From: Denitrovibrio sp.
Lineage (GTDB): Bacteria; Chrysiogenota; Deferribacteres; Deferribacterales; Geovibrionaceae
DNA: 64,000 nucleotides
NCBI GenBank assembly: GCA_002869145.1
Contig: PKTM01000007.1
Coordinates: 54,697-118,696, forward strand
Direction: 5' to 3'
This document shows, one piece after another, positions 28,528 to 38,239 of this stretch. How positions within the stretch are numbered: the first letter of the stretch is position 1; every line of letters starts with the position of its first letter. The notes under the pieces are model-generated. The model made no database searches, was not told where the DNA came from, and saw only the letters and a program-made list of their open reading frames with translations. Made by a program: the position numbers and the translations under genes.

Positions 28528-31251
28528 TTATTCATTAGATGTAGTTGATAAGCTGCTTATAGGGATTATTTTGCAGAAATCAGCAAGTATCTGCCCCGGA
28601 TTATCAGTAAAATTCTTCGCAAACTCTTTCAGACTGTCGTCATAAGCTTTATCTATATCTTTATCCATAAACTCAGAAATAAACCTTTCTATGTGTCCTT
28701 TCAGAAAAAGCTTATCATCAGGAGTAAGATACTCTATCTTACGAACACCCTTGCCAAGCTGAGCATCGGTAACAGGCCCTCTGATGTATGCCGCACCTGC
28801 GGTCATACCGCTGCATACATAGTAGCCGATGGGGTCAATTCTGTTCACAACGTTCAGAATGATCCCTATACCGCCCTGAGCGTACTCCATGAAGTAGTCG
28901 CCCATCCCTTTTTCGTGGCCAAGTCCATAGACAGCCACAGGAGCTTTTCTATTTACAAGTTTCAGTTCGAACTGTTTCAGGAAATCCTGCCAGCTGGCTT
29001 TGACTCTTTTCGCCCTTCTGGACTGATATTTTTTTACCAGTTCTTTTAATATATCATCCTTTCCTGCGGATTTAAATCTGTCCACGTTCAGGTTTTTCCA
29101 CTCATCAGGCAGCCCTGCCTTCATAAGAAGAAGGTTACGAACTCCTCCGGATTTTGCCACCCGGAATGTTCCGCTTATGGCGTATGCTGCAAAAAGGTCA
29201 GAAACCTCTCCTGAAATGTTTATCTCGGTTGGATTTGATGTGTTTGCAACGCCAACCTGAGCGTTTGCCGGCACTGTTGTTATAGTAGAGTGGTTTGGTA
29301 TAACATTCACCTTCACGTCACGGAGGAATGCGAAGGAGTGGTTGCCCACAAGACCCCTTACGGTTATCTCGTCGCACTTTATACCTGTGCCTAAGCATCT
29401 CTGACCCATTACATTGTCCAGAAAGAATTTTTTGACGCCTCTGTCAACTGCCTCTTTCATTATGTGGTTCAGATGCATGGACTCTATCTTATCAAACCCC
29501 ACATCTATTTTCAGAGAGTCACCATCTATTCCAGTAAGCACTCTTTCAAAAACATCTTTGTTCTGCGCATAAGAGACTGTTCTTGATTTGAATATCTTCT
29601 TTTCACGCTCTTTCATCTGCACATGTGGAACCTGTTTGGCGTGTTCGCCCCTTCCAAATGTCTCAAAAAGCAGAGGGTCTGAACCGTGATAACGGAACCT
29701 TCTCGCCCCTATAACATCTGCATGGTTTGACATACCAAGCCCCGCTGCCATCCCCTCCATGTCGTCATGGAATGTTTTTATCATACGGGCTATGTTATCA
29801 GATGATGTTGCGGGGTCTATCCTTTGACCGTAAGGTCTGGATGTAATACCCCAGGCACACTGACCTGTGTGGCATCTCTGGCAGAGTGTACAGCCGAGAA
29901 CATGCAGTGTCCTCATCCCCATGCCGACAAAATCAGCTCCCGCAAGCATGGTGAGCATAGCGTGGAACGAGTCCATTACGCCACCTTCAGAAATGAGGGA
30001 GACATGCTCACGAAGACCTTCCGCACGAAGTGCCATATCAGCCATGTGAGTAAGGTAAATAATGTTCAATCCTCTGTTTTGCAGATCCACCATATGTGCT
30101 GCTCCGGTTGAACCGTCACCCGCTTTTATTGTTATATATTCGAAACCAGCCTTGGCAATGGCCACGCATATCTCTGCAAAATTCCATGCGGTTCCGTAGA
30201 CATCTGCACCAATAAGCTTATCATCACCAAGAAGTGCCCTGAGTGATTCCACACGCATAGGAAGCTCTTCTATGGAGTATTGAAGATGCTGTGGGTTCGG
30301 GCTCGACAAATGTCTGAGTGCCTCCACACACCGCAGCAGTGCTATTTCGTAATCGTTCTTCTTATCCTGAAGCCGGCCGCCCTTCCCTTTTTTGGCATCC
30401 TGACCGTATTTCATAGAGATACCTGCGAACTTGTCCAGCTCTACCCAGGGGCCAAAACCGCCTGAACCAAACTGGAGAATACAGTGACTTGCGGCTGCCA
30501 TCATATCAGGATGAACAAACCCCTCTCCTGTAAAAAATGGTCTGCCCAGCTTCACACAAGCCATCATCCTCGACAGCACAGCCTCGTGGCTGTTTGAACC
30601 GTATGACTGGTGTACGTCAAAGATCGGGGTGTCCACCTTAAACCTTGCGGCACGCTTGCCAAGGGTCATCCCGCGCAGCTGACCAGCATATTCGTTCATG
30701 TGGTCACGTGTGGGGGAAAGTATCTCTGCGGCATCTATGAGCCAGTCGGTGTACATCTTTGACTGGCCGCGCCCCAAATGTGCACTTGAGATGGTGGATT
30801 TACCGCCTGCCCTAGCTATTATATTGTTTATCTGTTCATGACCGGTTAGCGTAACCCCTATGTCATGATAGTCTGGGTTTTCATAAACTTTTATAGACCT
30901 TTGCGGACACATTTTTACGCATCTTTTGCAGTTGCAGCACTCGTCAGGGTTTATCCAGAGTATCTTCTCCATAAGGCTGACACTGTCACCGCTGCCCGGT
31001 GATACCCTGTGCCCCTCATCGTTGTAAAACCTCTCCTCCATAGTGAAAACACCATGACCTGCTGCGGGCTGCTTTATGTTGTGAGTGCAGGATTCCACAC
31101 AGGTGGAACAGTGCACACAACCTCTTCCCGGTTCCTCTATGTCGTCAGTTACCTTTACCCAGTATTTCGCACCCTGAGCAAAGATACCTTTTTCATCAGG
31201 CTCCGTATATCTTATGGAGCGCTGGATAACTATATCTTTATTTACTGTCAT
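28528..31251 (-). CDS. Glutamate synthase FMN/GXGXG subunit with 2x[4Fe-4S]
   Basis: 907 residues. Order: ferredoxin-type clusters (CVHCSTCVESC, CCNCKRCVKMCP), the FMN-binding synthase barrel (ITIKAGDGSTGAA, LISEGGVMDS) with CTLCQRCHTGQC as the [3Fe-4S] region, then a C-terminal GXGXG beta-helix domain. It is the archaeal-type large subunit, made separate from the amidotransferase. The start is set at the ATG at 31251, preceded by GGTGG and overlapping the amidotransferase end; an ATG 15 bases earlier is possible. It would make glutamate from 2-oxoglutarate and ammonia channelled by its partner. Confidence 0.88.
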   Translation of the reverse strand: MTVNKDIVIQRSIRYTEPDEKGIFAQGAKYWVKVTDDIEEPGRGCVHCSTCVESCTHNIKQPAAGHGVFTMEERFYNDEGHRVSPGSGDSVSLMEKILWINPDECCNCKRCVKMCPQRSIKVYENPDYHDIGVTLTGHEQINNIIARAGGKSTISSAHLGRGQSKMYTDWLIDAAEILSPTRDHMNEYAGQLRGMTLGKRAARFKVDTPIFDVHQSYGSNSHEAVLSRMMACVKLGRPFFTGEGFVHPDMMAAASHCILQFGSGGFGPWVELDKFAGISMKYGQDAKKGKGGRLQDKKNDYEIALLRCVEALRHLSSPNPQHLQYSIEELPMRVESLRALLGDDKLIGADVYGTAWNFAEICVAIAKAGFEYITIKAGDGSTGAAHMVDLQNRGLNIIYLTHMADMALRAEGLREHVSLISEGGVMDSFHAMLTMLAGADFVGMGMRTLHVLGCTLCQRCHTGQCAWGITSRPYGQRIDPATSSDNIARMIKTFHDDMEGMAAGLGMSNHADVIGARRFRYHGSDPLLFETFGRGEHAKQVPHVQMKEREKKIFKSRTVSYAQNKDVFERVLTGIDGDSLKIDVGFDKIESMHLNHIMKEAVDRGVKKFFLDNVMGQRCLGTGIKCDEITVRGLVGNHSFAFLRDVKVNVIPNHSTITTVPANAQVGVANTSNPTEINISGEVSDLFAAYAISGTFRVAKSGGVRNLLLMKAGLPDEWKNLNVDRFKSAGKDDILKELVKKYQSRRAKRVKASWQDFLKQFELKLVNRKAPVAVYGLGHEKGMGDYFMEYAQGGIGIILNVVNRIDPIGYYVCSGMTAGAAYIRGPVTDAQLGKGVRKIEYLTPDDKLFLKGHIERFISEFMDKDIDKAYDDSLKEFAKNFTDNPGQILADFCKIIPISSLSTTSNE

Positions 31252-32443
31252 CTTTCTTCCACCCATAATCGAGTTTTGTCACTTTTTTATCTTTAACACT
31301 GAAACCTACTATCTTTCCGGCTTCAGGGTCATACATGTTCAGCTCTTCGTGCATGAAATACGCCGCAGATATCACCGCTCTTTGTTCAGAGCCCAGCAGG
31401 GCTATCTTGTCGTTCACACCCACAGAAAATGAGCGGAGGTGATCTCTATCTGTAAACCCTACAATGACATCTTCCACCATGGTGATGGCTGTTGCAGGTC
31501 CTGACATCTTCATACGAAAAAGCAGCGGGTCAGACATAAGCTCGTTATACTTCTCAAGCTTCTCCGGCGCCATGCTCGCAAGCTCCTGTGGAAATTTTCG
31601 GCATAAGACCCACTCTATCTCCTCAAGTGAATATCCCTGATTCAGCAGATACTCCACAGAGAGGAATATAGCCTCAGAATCAGTCCCCGCAGTAAGCATA
31701 ATATCCAGCTGTTCCAGAGCTCTCGCATTTGACATGTCGCTGGAAAGGTGTCCGTTGTGAACACCCGCCATCTCGCCAAGAGATATAGGCTGAGGCCCCC
31801 ACCAAAGACCTCTCCCTTGAGAAGTAGGCCACCGCAGGTGTATCAGGCATGCATCGTAGTATTGATCCTCGAACTGATGAATGTTGTAGATCTCAATAGT
31901 ATCTTCCAGCTCGAAAGCAGTAAGGAAAGTCCCGTTAGACCTGGAACTGGAAAATATTCTGGCATCGTCTATGTATTTCCTGTTGAAACGGCTCACAACT
32001 TTCGCTATATACTCTGCTTCAATGGATATCCGTTCACGATACATCATCTCCTCCGGCGAAGGGGGGACGATGCTGTAATGCATTATCACAGGCAGGTCGT
32101 ATTCGTAGTAGTATTTCCTCTGAACCATGTCACGCTTCTCCAGTATACGAAGCCCCATGTTGCTAAGGACATTGTCCAGTTAGCCTATCTTGTCTTCGGA
32201 GCGGAACATTATGTGAAAGTTAAAAAAACCTGTGTCCTTATATAGACTTTTCAGCGTTACTCCCGCACCTGTGCGTCCTCTGTACTGAAGACAGCGTGCG
32301 GCTTTCAAAAGTGCATCCAGACTGAAATCCCCCGCAACAGCCAGCAGTCCGCAGGCACCGCCCGGTACTCCAAGATCGCCGCCTGAAAAATCGTTTACGC
32401 TTATATTTTTTGTTGATGTGTGCCCATCTTTCTTAATGATCAT
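31238..32443 (-). pseudogene. Class II glutamine amidotransferase subunit of glutamate synthase, in-frame TAA
   Basis: The frame has 401 codons with TAA at 32180-32182 (codon 88): SEDKIG-stop-LDNVLSNMG. The fold is otherwise complete: the processed nucleophile is expected at the Cys in GGACGLL, followed by LQYRGRTGAG, and GLWWGPQPISLGEMAGVHNGH later. GGGGAG lies just before the ATG at 32443, which overlaps the upstream flavoprotein stop; the 3' end overlaps the synthase subunit. Glu is consistent with a GAA to TAA change, though the region is not highly conserved. Loss would leave an ammonia-only enzyme. Confidence 0.8.
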
Positions 32444-34166
32444 GATCGCACTCCCCCGGCAGTATCTCGCACGCAGATATATACTGCTGTTTTCTGAAAT
32501 CATCCAGCTTCGAGCCCTCTTTAGTCACTGTCAGAGCCGACCTAGGGCATGCCTCTACGCTTTTGTATGTGGCATCACCCAGCTTGTCATCTAAAAATTC
32601 GTAAAAATGAGCATCCATCTCAGGCACCCACTCCTTTTTCAGCTTTATAAGTGAACCGTCGCTGTAAAACCAGCACCAGTCGCACTGGATACAGATACCG
32701 CAGTTAAAACATCTGGAAGACATTAGCATGGCTATGTCCTCCTCTACCGTCTGTACTATCTCTTCGAAATTACCCTGCCTGTCTTCCACCGGAAGCTCGT
32801 CTTCCACAAGCCGTCCGTTTTTCTCAAAATATTTTGTGTTCAGCATGTTGTAAAAAGCTATCTCACGTTTGGTTTCCGTCTCTATGTCCTCGCCGAGAAA
32901 CTCCCTGACAGCTTTAACAGTATCCTGAGCAAGCCCCACCACACGGACAACCATACCTGTGCTCTCTACGTTTCCGTAGGCAGCATCTCCGGTAATGAAT
33001 ATCTTTTCAGCGTCCTCATCCTGAAGATCAGGGCAAAGCATCCTCTGAAAATCAACAGTAAAACTTTCACCCACAAAATAAAGGTCAGGCCTGTCTCCAA
33101 CAGCCAGAACTATGCGGTCAAACTCAAGTTTTTCTATGAGCCCGGGCACTGCAAAAGGTTTAGCCCTTCCGCTCTCATCCACTGGCCCCAGCTTCATAAC
33201 CTGCACATGCATCTTCAGACCGCTCTTTGTTTTCTCTATTTTCAAAGGCTGACGAAGGAATTTATAATCAACACCCTCTTTAATGGTGTCTGCCACTTCA
33301 CCTGAGTGTGCTGTCATCTCGTCCTCTGTCCGTCGGTATACAACTGTAGGCTTTGCTCCAAGCCTCACACTGGATCTTGCAACATCTATAGCTGAATACC
33401 CTCCACCAACAACACAGATGCGCTCGCCATCTTTTATCTTCAGATCGTCCGCCATGCCGAAGTTTATCTTTCTAAGGAAAGGTATGGCTGATTCCACACC
33501 TGCAAGGTTTTCACCTTCGATATTCATCTCGATAGGCTTATGTGCACCTGTGGAGACTATAACGGCATCATACTCACGAGCTAGATTCAGAAACTTATCT
33601 TTGTTTATGTTTTCTCCGCATTTAATATTAACGCCAGTCTTTTTGATAAAATCGAGTTCGTTATTAAACACTTCCGGTGGATATCTGAACGCCGGAATAC
33701 CTTGTGTAAGGAGACCACCGGGGGTGTCTTCCTTTTCGTAAACATCAGTACGGTAACCCTGTCTGGCAAGGAAATATGCTGCCGAAAGTCCCGCAGGACC
33801 AGAACCAATAACAGCAATCCGCATTTCTTTTGCCGGAGCCAGCTTTTTCGGCTTCAGTCCATTTTTATACCCCCAGTCGGATATAAACCGCTCCATAGCT
33901 TTTATGTCTACAGGTTCATCATATTTTGTCCTGTTGCAGGCTGTCTCGCAGGGGTGGTCACAAAAACGCCCACAACCTGAGCTGAACGGATTAGTCTCTT
34001 TCAAAACATAAAATGCTTCTTCAAAGCGTCCAAGCTCTGTGAGGTATAAAAATCTGGGGATATCATTTCTGGCGTAACATCCATGGTTTCCCAGGTGGTC
34101 TCTGGAATAACACGGACTCAGTTTATTGAAATATAATGGGTATAATCTCTTCACTATCTCCTCCAT
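32433..34166 (-). CDS. Glutamate synthase small-subunit-like NADPH oxidoreductase (GltD-type)
   Basis: 577 residues. N-terminal Fe-S domain (CGRFCDHPCETACNR), FAD loop GSGPAGLSAAY, NADPH loop GGGYSAIDVA and the GDAAYG FAD site. A C-terminal Cys cluster (RCFNCGICIQCDWC) suggests another Fe-S centre. As the first gene of this three-gene operon it would deliver electrons to the FMN subunit. Confidence 0.88.
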   Translation of the reverse strand: MEEIVKRLYPLYFNKLSPCYSRDHLGNHGCYARNDIPRFLYLTELGRFEEAFYVLKETNPFSSGCGRFCDHPCETACNRTKYDEPVDIKAMERFISDWGYKNGLKPKKLAPAKEMRIAVIGSGPAGLSAAYFLARQGYRTDVYEKEDTPGGLLTQGIPAFRYPPEVFNNELDFIKKTGVNIKCGENINKDKFLNLAREYDAVIVSTGAHKPIEMNIEGENLAGVESAIPFLRKINFGMADDLKIKDGERICVVGGGYSAIDVARSSVRLGAKPTVVYRRTEDEMTAHSGEVADTIKEGVDYKFLRQPLKIEKTKSGLKMHVQVMKLGPVDESGRAKPFAVPGLIEKLEFDRIVLAVGDRPDLYFVGESFTVDFQRMLCPDLQDEDAEKIFITGDAAYGNVESTGMVVRVVGLAQDTVKAVREFLGEDIETETKREIAFYNMLNTKYFEKNGRLVEDELPVEDRQGNFEEIVQTVEEDIAMLMSSRCFNCGICIQCDWCWFYSDGSLIKLKKEWVPEMDAHFYEFLDDKLGDATYKSVEACPRSALTVTKEGSKLDDFRKQQYISACEILPGECDHDH

Positions 34167-34223
34167 AATTATCTGGTAAAGAATGTTTATATTATAGCTT
34201 ATTTATAAGGTATGTTATACACA

Positions 34224-34255
34224 AAAGCGGCGGATGTTTCTGCATCCACCGCTTT
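34224..34255 (-). terminator. Terminator downstream of the HTH gene
   Basis: AAAGCGG(c)GGATG pairs with CATCC(a)CCGCTTT around a short loop; on the minus strand it is followed by TTTTG. Confidence 0.7.
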
Positions 34256-34323
34256 GTTATAATGAGAGAGTAGAGGTTTTTTGGATTTGCCTTTTACAGC
34301 AACCATATTTCTAATTTATACTA

Positions 34324-34752
34324 TTATTGTCCGTTTTCAAGTGTTTTTTCCAGCAATGCAAGCTTTTCTATTGCACTGCGTATTTGGCGGGAAATGTCTG
34401 TTTTTTCCATATCTCCTTTAATATAAGCTGAAACAGCCTGTGCAGATTCTGACAAGGCTTCAACAGGGAGTTTTTCAGTAAAATTTCTATCAGTAAATTC
34501 AGGAAGTTTAAAAACATAGCAGTTCATATCTTTTGCAATCAGGTCAAGAGTATCCACGCTTTTGAATTTTATAAGCACACAAAGAAAATTCTCCAGCGTA
34601 GCGGACTTGGTGCTGTCATATGCGTAGTTTTTAAGCTGGTTAACAGATATGCCCAGCTCAGAGGAGAGTTTTTCCCTTCTGACGCCTTTTTTGTTAATAC
34701 TCTTAAAAAGGCTTCCGCTTATGTCGCATGCATACTTTCTGTAATCGCCCAT
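34324..34752 (-). CDS. Phage CII-like HTH protein
   Basis: 142 residues. The N-terminal half (REKLSSELGISVNQLKNYAYD) is a helix-turn-helix, similar in layout to phage CII-type regulatory proteins. The C-terminal half is helical and Glu/Lys-rich. It is transcribed divergently from the small Cas2/SinR-like gene. No phage genes are nearby; function unknown. Confidence 0.55.
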   Translation of the reverse strand: MGDYRKYACDISGSLFKSINKKGVRREKLSSELGISVNQLKNYAYDSTKSATLENFLCVLIKFKSVDTLDLIAKDMNCYVFKLPEFTDRNFTEKLPVEALSESAQAVSAYIKGDMEKTDISRQIRSAIEKLALLEKTLENGQ

Positions 34753-34917
34753 GTATATCCCCTTAGACTATATGCTTGAACAAATTCTATATCTGTGAAT
34801 TTATGTCTTATGCGATATAGTAACACTTATATAACACGCATTGACACAATTTGCAATTATTATCGATACGTGTATTATTGTGTTTTAGTGCTTAAGCAAT
34901 GGGTTTTGGAGCGAACT

Positions 34918-35181
34918 ATGGAAATTTATCTGGTCTATTTGGATTTTAAGCATGAGAACAACTCTTTGAATGAAATTACCGCTATTCTAAACGAGTATGA
35001 GGGGATTAGATTTCAGCCCTTCGGTTGGCTTATAAAAACAGACGAGATACCAAGTACGATTTGCAGCAAGCTAAGCTACCTGTGCGAAACAGACAATTAT
35101 TTTATGGTAACTCCACTACACGAAAGTTTCTGCTGCAAGCAGCCGGATAAAATAATCAGATGGATAAAAGCAAATATTTAA
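34918..35181 (+). CDS. Small protein with Cas2/SinR-like ferredoxin fold
   Basis: 87 residues: MEIYLVYLDFK at the start, FGWLIKTDEIPSTICSKLSYL in the middle and DNYFMVTPLHE near the end match the beta-alpha-beta pattern of the SinR/VapD/Cas2-like family. TTGGAG precedes the ATG at 34918. No CRISPR array or other cas gene is visible. The downstream sequence is unusually structured. Confidence 0.5.
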   Translation: MEIYLVYLDFKHENNSLNEITAILNEYEGIRFQPFGWLIKTDEIPSTICSKLSYLCETDNYFMVTPLHESFCCKQPDKIIRWIKANI

Positions 35182-35183
35182 AA

Positions 35184-35395
35184 GTGCAATTTATCCACTT
35201 GCACAAATACCCATAAGTCATACATTAGAAGTATCAACACCGGAACAGGACAGTACGTTGGAGGCGCGGAAAAGCCTCGAGTGAAAAATAAAGTTCTCCG
35301 GAGTTGTTAAAATAAATAGGGAGGTAGGACGATTAATACCTCGATCTTCAGCCCCCGCTGAAAAAATCTTGAATACAAGGTTTGCGGGGGCTTTC
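35184..35395 (+). ncRNA. Candidate structured RNA with terminator
   Basis: A stem GTGCAA/TTGCAC is followed by a long-range pairing CAACACCGGA (35235-35244) with TCCGGAGTTG (35297-35306), an internal hairpin GAGGC/GCCTC (35261-35278), GAGGT/ACCTC (35321-35342) and finally GCCCCCGC/GCGGGGGC (35351-35391) then TTTC. The order on the plus strand, ending in a terminator-like stem, suits a small RNA. No named family is recognised. It could instead be a 3' extension of the small upstream gene. Confidence 0.35.
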
Positions 35396-35413
35396 ATATT
35401 TGTAATATACACA

Positions 35414-36307
35414 TCAATTATCCAGTAATGCCAAGAGCCTCTCGGAATCATCAATATTTATGTCTATTTTCAGATAGTAAATGTTTTTCTTCACATCATC
35501 CGGCAGTTTCACATAGTCTTTCTCTGTTGTGACAATGACATCCGCCTCCATCTCCCGTGCTTTCCTCTCTATTACATAGGTATGCCTGCCCTGATAGACG
35601 TGATGGTCGGTATAAATCTTCTTCCCTATGAGCTGCGCTCCCAAACCTTTAAGGTATTTAAAAAATTTACCGGGAGAGGCGATTCCTGCAAAAGCGTAGA
35701 CACTTTTGCCATCAAGCTCGATGTCAGACTTTCCATCTTCATTGTAAAGCCCCACACACTCGATCTTACTGAAAAAAACCTGCTTACCCTCTGTATGCTT
35801 TTTCACCTTTTCAGGAATATCTCTGCTTTCTGACCTGGTAAAAACTACTATGTCTGCCCTTTCGATGGCAGATGCAGGCTCACGCAGATATCCGAACGGG
35901 AACATCAACCCTGTAGATACAGGTCTTTTATGATCCAACAAACATATATCGATATCCCTTTTCATCTTTTTGTGCTGAAAACCGTCATCCAGAAGGTATA
36001 TGTCTGGCTTGAAATGCTTTTCGGCATACTCATAGTAACGCACACGTTCCTTCCCTGTTATTATGATAGCCTCCGGACAATTCACAGCCATCATATAGGG
36101 CTCGTCCGCCGCCTTGTCTGGTCCGATAAGGATTTTCTTCCCGTCACTAATCACATTAGTGTCGTACCCTATCCGCCCTTTGTAGCCTCTGGACAAAACA
36201 CATACTTTCTTACCTTTCGCTACGAAATGCTTTGCAAGCAGAAGGGTAAAAGGCGTTTTCCCTGTGCCGCCCATGGATATATTTCCAACAGATATAATCT
36301 TAGCCAT
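35414..36307 (-). CDS. lpxK: Tetraacyldisaccharide 4'-kinase
   Basis: 297 residues. Phosphorylates the lipid A disaccharide at the inner membrane. SVGNISMGGTGKTPF is the Walker A motif, DDGFQHKKMKRD the catalytic segment, TTEKDYVKL the C-terminal signature. The ATG at 36307 overlaps the glycosyltransferase stop and has an A/G-rich ribosome site; this makes a short N-terminus lacking part of the usual membrane helix. An in-frame extension to 36391 exists but lies within the neighbour. Confidence 0.9.
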   Translation of the reverse strand: MAKIISVGNISMGGTGKTPFTLLLAKHFVAKGKKVCVLSRGYKGRIGYDTNVISDGKKILIGPDKAADEPYMMAVNCPEAIIITGKERVRYYEYAEKHFKPDIYLLDDGFQHKKMKRDIDICLLDHKRPVSTGLMFPFGYLREPASAIERADIVVFTRSESRDIPEKVKKHTEGKQVFFSKIECVGLYNEDGKSDIELDGKSVYAFAGIASPGKFFKYLKGLGAQLIGKKIYTDHHVYQGRHTYVIERKAREMEADVIVTTEKDYVKLPDDVKKNIYYLKIDINIDDSERLLALLDN

Positions 36308-37070
36308 TTTCTTTTTCCTGAATTTCTTTGAGAAATAGATATTTGAGATAAACATATATAAACGAGCTGAGTGCAACAGCAAAACCTGCAAACCCGTCCA
36401 TAAAGCCGAGCTTTATGAAATATTTTTTGACAAATGCAAAAAGAGGCTTTGTAAGCACAGCACCGTAAGAGAATCTTTTGCCATCGTCAAAATAAGACTG
36501 TGCTGCTAATTTGGAATATTTCACAAGTCTCTGGTAATGATCGTATATGTCCTTATACGAATAGTGCAGCAAATCGCCATTATCTATCTTTTCTACACTT
36601 CCGTTTATGCTAAGTTTGTCGTGTGGGTCATATCCGCCCCATTTGGGCGAGCTGTCTTTCCTGAAAAGCCTCAGCTTCCAGTCAGGCTGCCAAGAATACT
36701 TCAGAAATTTCCCCATATAGAAGGTTCTTCTATTTAACATATAGCCATCAGAAGTCGGTTTTTCAACCACGTGTTTTATTGATTCGACAAGCTCCGGCTC
36801 CGGCAACTCGTCACAGTCCAGCGAAAGTATCCACTCGCATGAACATTTTTCCAAAGCGGAGTTCTTTTGAGCCACATGCCCTTTCCAGTCCTCTGTAAAA
36901 ACTTTTGCGCCATAACCTTCGGCTATCTTCACAGTGTTGTCAGTGGAGTGAGAATCCACCACAACTATCTCTGATGAAATCTCTTTTACAGCTTCAAGTG
37001 TCCTGCCGATATTTTGTTCTTCGTTAAAAGAGATAAGAACGACTGAAAGTGGCAAGCTGCTATTCATCAT
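36300..37070 (-). CDS. Family 2 glycosyltransferase, LPS core type
   Basis: 256 residues. VVLISFNEEQNIG and VVVDSHSTDNTV mark the GT-A nucleotide-binding region, and the metal-binding motif is LSLDCDELPE. WQPDWKLRLFRK and the GYDPHDKL segment match the WaaE/KdtX-like lipopolysaccharide core glycosyltransferases. A C-terminal amphipathic or membrane-associated helix follows. Overlap with lpxK supports a role in lipopolysaccharide. AAGGAG precedes the ATG. Confidence 0.88.
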   Translation of the reverse strand: MMNSSLPLSVVLISFNEEQNIGRTLEAVKEISSEIVVVDSHSTDNTVKIAEGYGAKVFTEDWKGHVAQKNSALEKCSCEWILSLDCDELPEPELVESIKHVVEKPTSDGYMLNRRTFYMGKFLKYSWQPDWKLRLFRKDSSPKWGGYDPHDKLSINGSVEKIDNGDLLHYSYKDIYDHYQRLVKYSKLAAQSYFDDGKRFSYGAVLTKPLFAFVKKYFIKLGFMDGFAGFAVALSSFIYVYLKYLFLKEIQEKENG

Positions 37071-37185
37071 ATTCCCGAGCTCCTTATTTTGCCGGATTAT
37101 ATCAATTATTTTCCAAAATACACAAGTAATAGTTACTTTTTACTTTCAGAATTAAATTTTATATGTTTTACTGAGGATAAAATAC

Positions 37186-37214
37186 TTGTGATTTTTATAA
37201 CGATATTCTATATT
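37186..37214 (+). promoter_or_regulatory. Candidate promoter of the IclR gene
   Basis: TTGTGA (37186-37191), a 17-bp spacer and TATATT (37209-37214) lie 30 bp before the start at 37244. Confidence 0.45.
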
Positions 37215-37243
37215 TTATTAAACTGACCCGAAAGGAGCCTCTA

Positions 37244-38032
37244 ATGGTTTATAAACCAGAAGTTAAACCAGTCCAATCAGTGTATCATGCTCTCCAGTTG
37301 TTTGAGGTTTTCAGAAACGCTGAAAACAAAGATGAGTTTGGTGTTACTGAACTTAGCAAGTAACTAGGACTTCACAAAAACAATGTATTCAGACTGCTTG
37401 CCACTTTGGCATCCAGAGGGTATATAGAGCAAAATCTCAATACCGAAAATTACCGTCTGGGGATAGGTATATTTAACCTTGGACAGAAATTTGTAAACAA
37501 ACTAGGCATTCTGAAGCTTTCACGCCCATTTATGGAAAAAATTGTATCAGAAGTGAACGAATCTGTTTACATAGGTATACTCCGTGAAGGTAATGTCATT
37601 TATCTGGACATAGCAGAAACCCTGCTCCCTGTGCGTGTTGTCAGCCGTGTCGGGAAAGATGTACCTGCATACTGTACAGCCATAGGCAAAGTTCAGCTTG
37701 CATACTCCTCTGAGGAGGAGATAAACAAAATATACATGGGCGCAAGACTAAAGAGATATACAGACTACACTATAACCTCACTTCCTGTGCTGAAAAAGGA
37801 TCTGAAAAAAGTGGCTGTGGACAACTACGCATATGATGACGAAGAGTTTGAAAACAGAGTTCGCTGTATAGCAGTGCCTATCAAAGACTACCTTGGCGTT
37901 CCTGTTGCTGCTCTCAGCGTTACAGGACCGGCGTGCCGTATGACAAAAGAGCGTATGGAGAAAGAGATACTACCTGTGGCTAAAAAATACGCCAGAGAGA
38001 TATCAAAACGCCTCGGCTTTCAGGAACCTTAA
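37244..38032 (+). pseudogene. IclR-family transcriptional regulator with in-frame TAA
   Basis: 262 codons with TAA at 37361-37363 (codon 40), within the N-terminal winged helix: ELSK-stop-LGLHKNNVFRLLATL. The effector-binding domain (residues 80-250: YIGILREGNVIYLDI, YCTAIGKVQLAY, VRCIAVPIKDYLGVPVAALSVTG) is intact. AAAGGAG precedes the ATG. Glu, Lys or Arg would all suit the stopped position, so the G-to-T reading is least secure here. Without the HTH, the C-terminal half could not bind DNA. Confidence 0.82.
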
Positions 38033-38108
38033 AAAGTACCATACAATAATGAAAAACGGTGCGCTGATTAAACCGCCCTGTTTTTCTGCATAATACCCAA
38101 ACAATAAC

Positions 38109-38130
38109 AGGGGCTGAATAAGCCCCTTTT
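38109..38130 (+). terminator. Terminator after the IclR gene
   Basis: AGGGGCT/AGCCCCT with a 5-base loop, then a T run. Confidence 0.8.
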
Positions 38131-38239
38131 CTTATGCCCACTTCTAAGTGTTTTAAAATGATATATTTCGGTGGAAAATTAAGACTTTTTTCTGTAGAGT
38201 ACCCTAACAAAAAATTATGAGAAGACGGAGATAACATAA

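Noticed and set aside
34918..35181. Part of a CRISPR-Cas locus
   Set aside because: No repeat-spacer array, cas1 or effector gene is visible; only the fold of the small protein resembles Cas2.
35218..35454. 78-residue minus-strand open frame beside lpxK
   Set aside because: Overlaps the lpxK 3' end and the hairpin region; no ribosome-binding site and no recognisable sequence.
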